A stretch of 19,192 nucleotides of DNA, taken from an uncultured Eubacteriales bacterium. Lineage in GTDB: Bacteria > Bacillota > Clostridia > Oscillospirales > Oscillospiraceae. Positions 15,035-19,192 of the stretch are shown here, piece after piece. Location of the stretch: the NCBI GenBank assembly GCA_900545495.1, contig UQZJ01000024.1:1-19192 (forward strand), read 5' to 3'. Every line of letters starts with the position of its first letter. Position 1 is the stretch's first letter. The position numbers were made by a program, and so were the translations under genes. A model generated the notes under the pieces. The model had not been told where the DNA came from, did no database searches, and saw only the letters and a list, made by a program, of their open reading frames with translations.

Positions 15035-15062
15035 TCCCCGAAGGGCGCGGAGTTTTGGGGGT

Positions 15063-15090
15063 TTGTATTTTCGGCGGGATATGCTATAAT
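15063..15090 (+). promoter_or_regulatory. Extended -10 promoter of the cobalamin operon
   Basis: TTGTAT (15063-15068) and TATAAT (15085-15090) are 16 bases apart with a TGC extended -10. Its -35 is only 28 bases from the divergent -35 of the transporter promoter, so one regulator could serve both directions. The leader of about 30 bases contains no riboswitch. Confidence 0.8.
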
Positions 15091-15125
15091 TCTCTCTGTG
15101 ACATTTTTTGCAGGGAGGCGAACGC

Positions 15126-15893
15126 ATGGAGCGAAGGGTGCTGCGGCAGCGGCTGCACCTGTCCGGTATGGACAGCCGCGCCGCGGATATGGCAAGGGCG
15201 CGTGGTCTGGGCTTCGAGATCACCGAATTCTGCTGGGCGCCCCGGCTGGAGCAGCCGGACGCCATGGCGCTGGTGCGCCGGCAGATCGAGGGCGTCCGGC
15301 ATCTATGGCTCCACGCGCCGTTTGCCGAGCTGTCCCCCTGCTCCATCGACCCGCTGGTGCGCGCTGCGGCGCTGCACCGGTTCCGCCAGACCATTGAAAC
15401 GGCGCAGGCACTGGGGGTGACGCGCCTTGTGGTACACGGCGGCTTCATCCCGCTGGTGTATTTTCCGGAGTGGTTCGTGGAGCAGTCGGTGCTGTTCTGG
15501 CGGGAGCTGTTGGCGGACGTGCCGGAGGGCATGGTGCTGGCGGTGGAGAACGTGATGGAACCGGGACCGGAGATGCTGGTGCAGATCGCCGGGCAGGTGA
15601 ACGATCCCCGGCTGGGGCTGTGTCTGGACGTAGGACACGCCAATGCCTCCACCAGCAAAACGCCGCCCTTGGCGTGGATCGCGCCCATGGCGCCGTGGCT
15701 GCGGCACATACACCTGCACAACAATCTGGGGGATTGGGATCTCCACGACCCGCTGGGGCAGGGGACGGTCCCCATGGAGCAGGTGCTGGATACGCTGCTG
15801 GCGCAGTGTCCGGCGGCCACCTTTACCATCGAAAATCAGGACTGCGCGCCGTCTCTCGACTGGCTGGCGCAGCGGGGATATCTGGAGGAATAA
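15126..15893 (+). CDS. Sugar-phosphate isomerase/epimerase-like TIM-barrel protein
   Basis: This 255-residue protein belongs to the xylose-isomerase/AP endonuclease 2-like TIM-barrel superfamily, whose members use a divalent metal to isomerise or cleave sugars and related compounds. Probable metal-ligand motifs are in order: HGGF (about 102), ENVMEPG (about 142), LDVGHAN (about 169), HIHLHNN (about 194) and a late IEN (about 237). GGGAGG precedes the ATG by seven bases; an in-frame alternative start just upstream lies in that site. It is the first gene of the cob operon, 2 bases before cobT, so a role in the lower-ligand branch (ribose or alpha-ribazole chemistry) or in a salvage step is tempting but not established. 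The function is unknown. Confidence 0.85.
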   Translation: MERRVLRQRLHLSGMDSRAADMARARGLGFEITEFCWAPRLEQPDAMALVRRQIEGVRHLWLHAPFAELSPCSIDPLVRAAALHRFRQTIETAQALGVTRLVVHGGFIPLVYFPEWFVEQSVLFWRELLADVPEGMVLAVENVMEPGPEMLVQIAGQVNDPRLGLCLDVGHANASTSKTPPLAWIAPMAPWLRHIHLHNNLGDWDLHDPLGQGTVPMEQVLDTLLAQCPAATFTIENQDCAPSLDWLAQRGYLEE

Positions 15894-15895
15894 GC

Positions 15896-16999
15896 ATGAC
15901 AGAGCAGGAACTGCGGGCATATATCGAGGCCATCCGTCCCGCCGACGAGACGGCCATGGACGCGGCGCGGCGGCGGCAGGCACAGCTGGCCAAGCCGCCG
16001 GGCAGTCTGGGGCAGCTGGAGGAGCTGTCCATCCGGCTGGCAGGCGTGACCGGGCAGGTATGCCCCGCCATGGACAAGTGCCGCGTGGCGGTGTTCGCCG
16101 CCGACAACGGCGTGGTGGCCGAGGGCGTATCCTGTACGCCGCCGTCGGTGACCTTGCAGCAGGCGGTGAACATGACCTTCCGCAAGACCGGTATGTCCGC
16201 TATGGCGGCGGCCTTCGGCGACGATGTGGCGGTGGTGGATGTGGGCATCGACGGCGACGTGCCGCCGGTGGGCATCCTCGACCGGAAGGTACGGCGCGGC
16301 ACCGGCAACATCGTCCGTGAGGATGCCATGACCCGCCAGCAGGTGCTGGAGGCCATGGCCGCCGGCATGGAACAGGCGGCACTTGCCAAGGCCGACGGCG
16401 TGACGGCGCTGGGCATCGGCGAGATGGGCATCGGCAACACCACCACCTCGGCGGCGGTGCTGGCAGCTCTCACCGGCGCGGATGTGGAGGCCGTAACAGG
16501 CCGGGGCGGCGGACTGACCGACGAGGGCTTCCTGCGGAAGAAGGAGGTGCTGCGACAATCGCTGGCGCTGCACCACCCCGATAAGAACGACGTGATCGGC
16601 GTGCTGGCCGGGGTGAGTGGACTGGATCTCGCCGCCATGACCGGCGCGTTTCTGGGCTGCGCCCATGAGCGGGTACCGGCGGCGGTGGACGGCTTCATCT
16701 CCATCGCGGCGGCGCTGTGCGCCGTGCGGCTGTGTCCAGCGGTACGGGACTACCTGTTCCTGTCCCACGACTCCTACGAGGTGGGCTACCGCATTGCGGC
16801 GGAGGAGCTGGGTCTGACGCCCTGCCTGCATCTGGGGATGCGGCTGGGCGAGGGCAGCGGGTGTCCCCTGCTGTTCCGCGTGCTGGAGGGCGCCTGCGGC
16901 GTGATGCGGGGCATGGCCACCTTTGACGAGGCCTCCATCGAGGACGGCTATCTGGACGAGATACGGGCGATGGACGCCTTTACCGTGGAGGCGACATGA
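15896..16999 (+). CDS. cobT: Nicotinate-nucleotide-dimethylbenzimidazole phosphoribosyltransferase
   Basis: This enzyme transfers phosphoribose from nicotinate mononucleotide to 5,6-dimethylbenzimidazole or a related base, giving alpha-ribazole phosphate for the lower ligand of cobalamin. It has 367 residues, slightly longer than the usual 350 or so. Family motifs appear in order: KPPGSLGQLEEL near 33, FAADNGVVAEGVS near 66, GIGEMGIGNTTTSAAV near 176, GRGGGLTDEG near 202, DGFISIAAAL near 265 and GMRLGEGSG near 316. The last holds the catalytic glutamate position. The start is the ATG at 15896, seven bases after GGAGG, within 2 bases of the preceding stop. The reading frame continues far upstream without a stop but has no ribosome site there. 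It overlaps the next gene by 4 bases. Confidence 0.96.
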   Translation: MTEQELRAYIEAIRPADETAMDAARRRQAQLAKPPGSLGQLEELSIRLAGVTGQVCPAMDKCRVAVFAADNGVVAEGVSCTPPSVTLQQAVNMTFRKTGMSAMAAAFGDDVAVVDVGIDGDVPPVGILDRKVRRGTGNIVREDAMTRQQVLEAMAAGMEQAALAKADGVTALGIGEMGIGNTTTSAAVLAALTGADVEAVTGRGGGLTDEGFLRKKEVLRQSLALHHPDKNDVIGVLAGVSGLDLAAMTGAFLGCAHERVPAAVDGFISIAAALCAVRLCPAVRDYLFLSHDSYEVGYRIAAEELGLTPCLHLGMRLGEGSGCPLLFRVLEGACGVMRGMATFDEASIEDGYLDEIRAMDAFTVEAT

Positions 17000-17535
17000 G
17001 ACTTCTGTTTATCGGCGGCTGCAAAAGCTGCAAGAGCAGCACCGCCCAGCGGATCGCCAAGCTGCTGGGTGAAAACGCGCCGCTGTACTACTGGGCCACC
17101 ATGGAGCCCCACGACGACGAGGATCTGGCCCGCATCCGGCGGCACATCGCCGACCGGGACGGCTGGGGCTTCACCACGGTGGAGCGCGCCCGCGACCTGA
17201 CGGCGGGGCTGGCCGCCATCGACCCGGCGGGTACGGTGCTGTTTGACAGCGTAACGGCGTGTCTGGCGGCCCAGATGTTTGACGGCGGCGATATGGACAC
17301 GGACGCACCCCGGCGGGTAGCCGCGCAGATCGCGGCCATCAGCCGCCATCCGGCCAACTTTGTGTGCGTGTGCGACAGCATTTTCGCAGGCGGCGAGGAC
17401 TACGACCCGTGGACGGCGGCGTATGTCGGCGGGCTGGCGCACATCTGCCGGACACTGGCGGCGGAATTCGATGTGGTGTGTGAGATGACCATGGGGCTGC
17501 CCCATGTGTGGAAGGGGGAGCTGCCCCGTGCGTGA
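16996..17535 (+). CDS. cobU: CobU-like adenosylcobinamide kinase/guanylyltransferase (divergent P-loop)
   Basis: This 179-residue protein resembles CobU, which phosphorylates adenosylcobinamide and then attaches GMP. The P-loop is GGCKSCKSS (residues 7-15) instead of the usual GGxRSGKS, so the small Gly is replaced by Cys. The guanylyl-acceptor segment ATMEPHDDEDLARIRRH keeps the RIxxH His used to carry GMP. The usual NEVGxGIVP loop is replaced by CDSIFAGGEDYDP, and the C-terminal helix (AHICRTLAAEFDVV) and GLPxxWKG end fit the fold. It starts at ATGA overlapping cobT and overlaps cobS by 8 bases. A second, shorter CobU-like protein sits two genes downstream. Kinase or transferase activity alone is possible. 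Confidence 0.88.
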   Translation: MRLLFIGGCKSCKSSTAQRIAKLLGENAPLYYWATMEPHDDEDLARIRRHIADRDGWGFTTVERARDLTAGLAAIDPAGTVLFDSVTACLAAQMFDGGDMDTDAPRRVAAQIAAISRHPANFVCVCDSIFAGGEDYDPWTAAYVGGLAHICRTLAAEFDVVCEMTMGLPHVWKGELPRA

Positions 17536-18256
17536 CTGGGTATACGGCTTTTTCATGGCGTGGGGGATGTTTTTGGCCATCCCCTGCCCGAAGAAAATAT
17601 GGAGCGAGACGGCGCGCCGGAAAATGCTGGCCTGCCTGCCGCTGGTAGGCGTCGTGGTGGGCGCGGTATGGGCGCTGTGCGCGTGGCTGGCGTGGTATCT
17701 GCCCCACCCGCTGGGCGCGGCGCTGTGCGCCGCGGCGCCGTGGCTTGTGACGGGCTTCCTCCATCTGGACGGCTTTATGGATGTGTGCGACGGTGTTCTG
17801 TCCCGCCGGGACTTGGAGACGCGGCGGCGCATCCTGAAGGACTCCCACTGCGGGGCCTTCGCGGTGATCTGCATGGTGCTGCTGGCCATGACCCAATGGA
17901 GCGCCTTTTTATCTACGGAGGCCGCCCCCCTGCTGCCGCTGGCGCTGATCCCCGTGGCCAGCCGGGCATCGGCGGCTATGGCGGTGCTGACGCTGCGGCC
18001 CATGAGCACCAGCCAGTACAGCGCCATGGAGCGGGGCGGCGCGCCGGTTTTTGTGGCGGCGGCGCTTCTGGCGGCGGCGTGCGCGCTGCCGGCCGTCCTG
18101 TGGGGCAGCTTCGCCCCGCTGGCGGCGGCCATCGGCTATGGACTGGCGGTGTGGTACGGCTTCCGGCAATTTGATGGGATGTCCGGCGATATCTCCGGCT
18201 TCGGTCTGGTGCTGGGCGAGCTGTGCGGCGCGGTGGTATTGGCGTTAGGGAGGTAA
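17528..18256 (+). CDS. cobS: Adenosylcobinamide-GDP ribazoletransferase (cobalamin synthase)
   Basis: This is a 242-residue polytopic membrane enzyme that joins adenosyl-GDP-cobinamide to alpha-ribazole or its phosphate, completing the nucleotide loop. The conserved block GFLHLDGFMDVCDGVLSRRD (about residues 78-97) with the following RRRILKDSHCG, and the GMSGDISGFGLVLGE block near the C-terminus (about 217-231), are clear. About six hydrophobic segments are present. The start is GTG at 17528, seven bases after GGGGGAG. The start codon lies inside cobU, giving an 8-base overlap. The ribosome site of the next gene follows directly. All expected motifs are present, so an active enzyme is likely. 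Confidence 0.95.
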   Translation: MRDWVYGFFMAWGMFLAIPCPKKIWSETARRKMLACLPLVGVVVGAVWALCAWLAWYLPHPLGAALCAAAPWLVTGFLHLDGFMDVCDGVLSRRDLETRRRILKDSHCGAFAVICMVLLAMTQWSAFLSTEAAPLLPLALIPVASRASAAMAVLTLRPMSTSQYSAMERGGAPVFVAAALLAAACALPAVLWGSFAPLAAAIGYGLAVWYGFRQFDGMSGDISGFGLVLGELCGAVVLALGR

Positions 18257-18262
18257 AGCGAT

Positions 18263-18613
18263 ATGGAATTGGTGATCGGCGGGGCTTTTCAGGGCAAGCT
18301 GACATGGGCGCTGCGGCACTATGGACTGACCATGGACGACGTGTGCGATCTGGCGGTGTCGGAGCCGCGTGCGGGCGCGAAATGCTACTGCCACTTGGAG
18401 GCGCTGAGCCGCCGGGAGGCGGACATGGCCCGGTATCTGCCGCTGTTTGAAAACGCGGTGGTGGTGTGCCGGGAGGTCAGCGGCGGCATCGTACCCATGG
18501 ACGGCGGCGAGCGGGCGTGGCGGGAGCGCCACGGCACCCTCATGCAGGAGCTGGCCCGCAGGGCTGACCATGTGACCCGCGTATTCTGCGGACTGACGGA
18601 GGTATTGAAATGA
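18263..18613 (+). CDS. Short CobU-like protein (116 residues)
   Basis: This is a shortened relative of CobU. The P-loop is GGAFQGKLT (6-14), lacking the Arg-Ser of the classical GGxRSGKS. The acceptor-His segment ATxxxxDxEMxxRIxxH is missing. The C-terminal half is instead classical: CREVSGGIVPMD near 69, then RAWRERHGTLMQELARRADHVTRVFCGL. It therefore holds what the longer CobU-like protein has lost and lacks what that one retains. GGGAGG lies nine bases before the ATG. It overlaps the phosphatase gene by 4 bases (ATGA). It may be a separate kinase-type unit, a partner forming a mixed complex, or a decayed duplicate. The intact frame and tight operon packing favour a working protein. Confidence 0.8.
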   Translation: MELVIGGAFQGKLTWALRHYGLTMDDVCDLAVSEPRAGAKCYCHLEALSRREADMARYLPLFENAVVVCREVSGGIVPMDGGERAWRERHGTLMQELARRADHVTRVFCGLTEVLK

Positions 18614-19170
18614 AACTGACGCTACTGCGGCACGGCGACACCGCCGGAAGCCGGGACGATCTGTACTACGGGGCGGCGGATATCCCTGTCCTGCCGGATT
18701 CGCTGGAGATGCTGGCGGAGCGCGCCAAAACCGGCGTGTACCCCACGGCGGCACGGTACTACACCAGCGGCCTTCTGCGGACGGAGCAGACCTTCCGCGC
18801 ACTGTACGGCGACGTACCCCATACCCAGCTGCCGGGTCTGCGGGAGATGGACTTCGGCGATTTTGAGATGAAGAGCTACGCCGAGCTGAAGGATGACCCG
18901 GCGTTTCAGACATGGTGTCAGGACGCGGAGCACAACGCCTGCCCCCACGGGGAGAGCGCGCCGCAGGTGCTGGCACGGAATCTGGCGGCCATCCAGCCGG
19001 TGCTGGACGCGGGGGAGGACGCAGTATGCGTCATCCACGGCGGCGTCACCGCCGGGTTGCTGATGCAGTGGTTCGGCGGCATCCGGTACGACTATCCGGT
19101 GGCGCCGGGTACCGGGTATCAGGTGACGTTCGAGGGCGGCAAGCCGGTGTCCTACCGGCCTGTGCCGTAA
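18610..19170 (+). CDS. cobC: CobC-like histidine phosphatase (probable alpha-ribazole phosphatase)
   Basis: This 186-residue enzyme of the phosphoglycerate mutase-type histidine phosphatase family probably removes the 5'-phosphate of alpha-ribazole phosphate or cobalamin phosphate. Motifs are in order: LRHGDT (6-11) with the phosphorylated His, TSGLLRTEQTF (about 52-62), LREMDFGDFE (about 76-85), CPHGES (about 110-115) and the second His in VIHGGV (about 140-145). The expected RHG, Arg, Glu and His catalytic set is complete. It overlaps the preceding gene by 4 bases. Assignment to the cobalamin pathway rests on context, because the family also includes many other phosphatases. A further ribosome-like site (AAGGGGAG, 19181-19188) suggests that another gene follows just outside the window. 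Confidence 0.88.
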   Translation: MKLTLLRHGDTAGSRDDLYYGAADIPVLPDSLEMLAERAKTGVYPTAARYYTSGLLRTEQTFRALYGDVPHTQLPGLREMDFGDFEMKSYAELKDDPAFQTWCQDAEHNACPHGESAPQVLARNLAAIQPVLDAGEDAVCVIHGGVTAGLLMQWFGGIRYDYPVAPGTGYQVTFEGGKPVSYRPVP

Positions 19171-19192
19171 AAATACAAATAAGGGGAGCGGC

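Noticed and set aside
14964..15125. Cobalamin riboswitch in the divergent region
   Set aside because: Both leaders are about 30-35 bases long after the promoters, too short for the riboswitch core, and no B12-box-like sequence was seen.
15470..15895. Extended N-terminus for CobT
   Set aside because: The frame is open, but the sequence is Gly/Ala/Arg-rich noise over the TIM-barrel gene, and a good ribosome site precedes the ATG at 15896.

Overview
The window is a GC-rich stretch of chromosome, probably from a gut Firmicute of the Oscillospiraceae/Ruminococcaceae type (relatives of Flavonifractor, Intestinimonas or Lawsonibacter). This rests on recognising protein families and clostridial-style AGGAGG ribosome sites, not on a search. 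No rRNA, tRNA, CRISPR array, transposase or phage gene was seen.

Layout. (1) 1-1415, minus strand: a small metal operon encoding a GMxCxxC metallochaperone, a DUF6110-like membrane protein and the N-terminal 270 residues of a P1B-type ATPase that leaves the window. Two TTAG...CTAA palindromes lie upstream. (2) 1590-2168, minus: a TetR regulator with a TTG start, a near-consensus promoter and an overlapping TGACC/GGTCA inverted repeat. (3) 2169-2831: a gene-poor stretch holding a frameshifted remnant of a Cys/Met-metabolism PLP enzyme, an orphan plus-strand terminator and the promoter of the next operon. (4) 2832-4971, plus: ECF sigma factor, two-helix membrane protein (candidate anti-sigma factor), multi-helix membrane protein and a PrsW-type intramembrane protease, all overlapping and closed by a strong terminator. 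(5) 5132-10614, plus: a paralogue of the two-helix protein followed, with a 4-base overlap, by a 1715-residue secreted and membrane-anchored surface protein. (6) 10769-11323, minus: a permuted papain-fold (YiiX/NlpC-like) protein. (7) 11426-14963, minus: an ECF-type vitamin transporter consisting of EcfT and an unusual ATPase-ATPase-S-component fusion. (8) 15126-19170, plus: a cobalamin lower-ligand operon (TIM-barrel protein, CobT, CobU-like, CobS, short CobU-like protein, CobC-like phosphatase), transcribed divergently from the transporter.

How the parts fit. Regions 7 and 8 share a compact divergent promoter region and together look like a corrinoid salvage locus: import, then activation of the lower ligand, GDP-cobinamide formation, joining and dephosphorylation. 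Regions 4 and 5 look like an envelope-signalling locus in which an ECF sigma factor may be released by PrsW cleavage of a two-helix anti-sigma factor. The second copy of that small protein is tied translationally to a giant surface protein. This sigma/PrsW/paralogue/surface-protein arrangement is the best candidate for an undescribed system here. The pair of complementary CobU-like proteins and the three-part transporter fusion come next.
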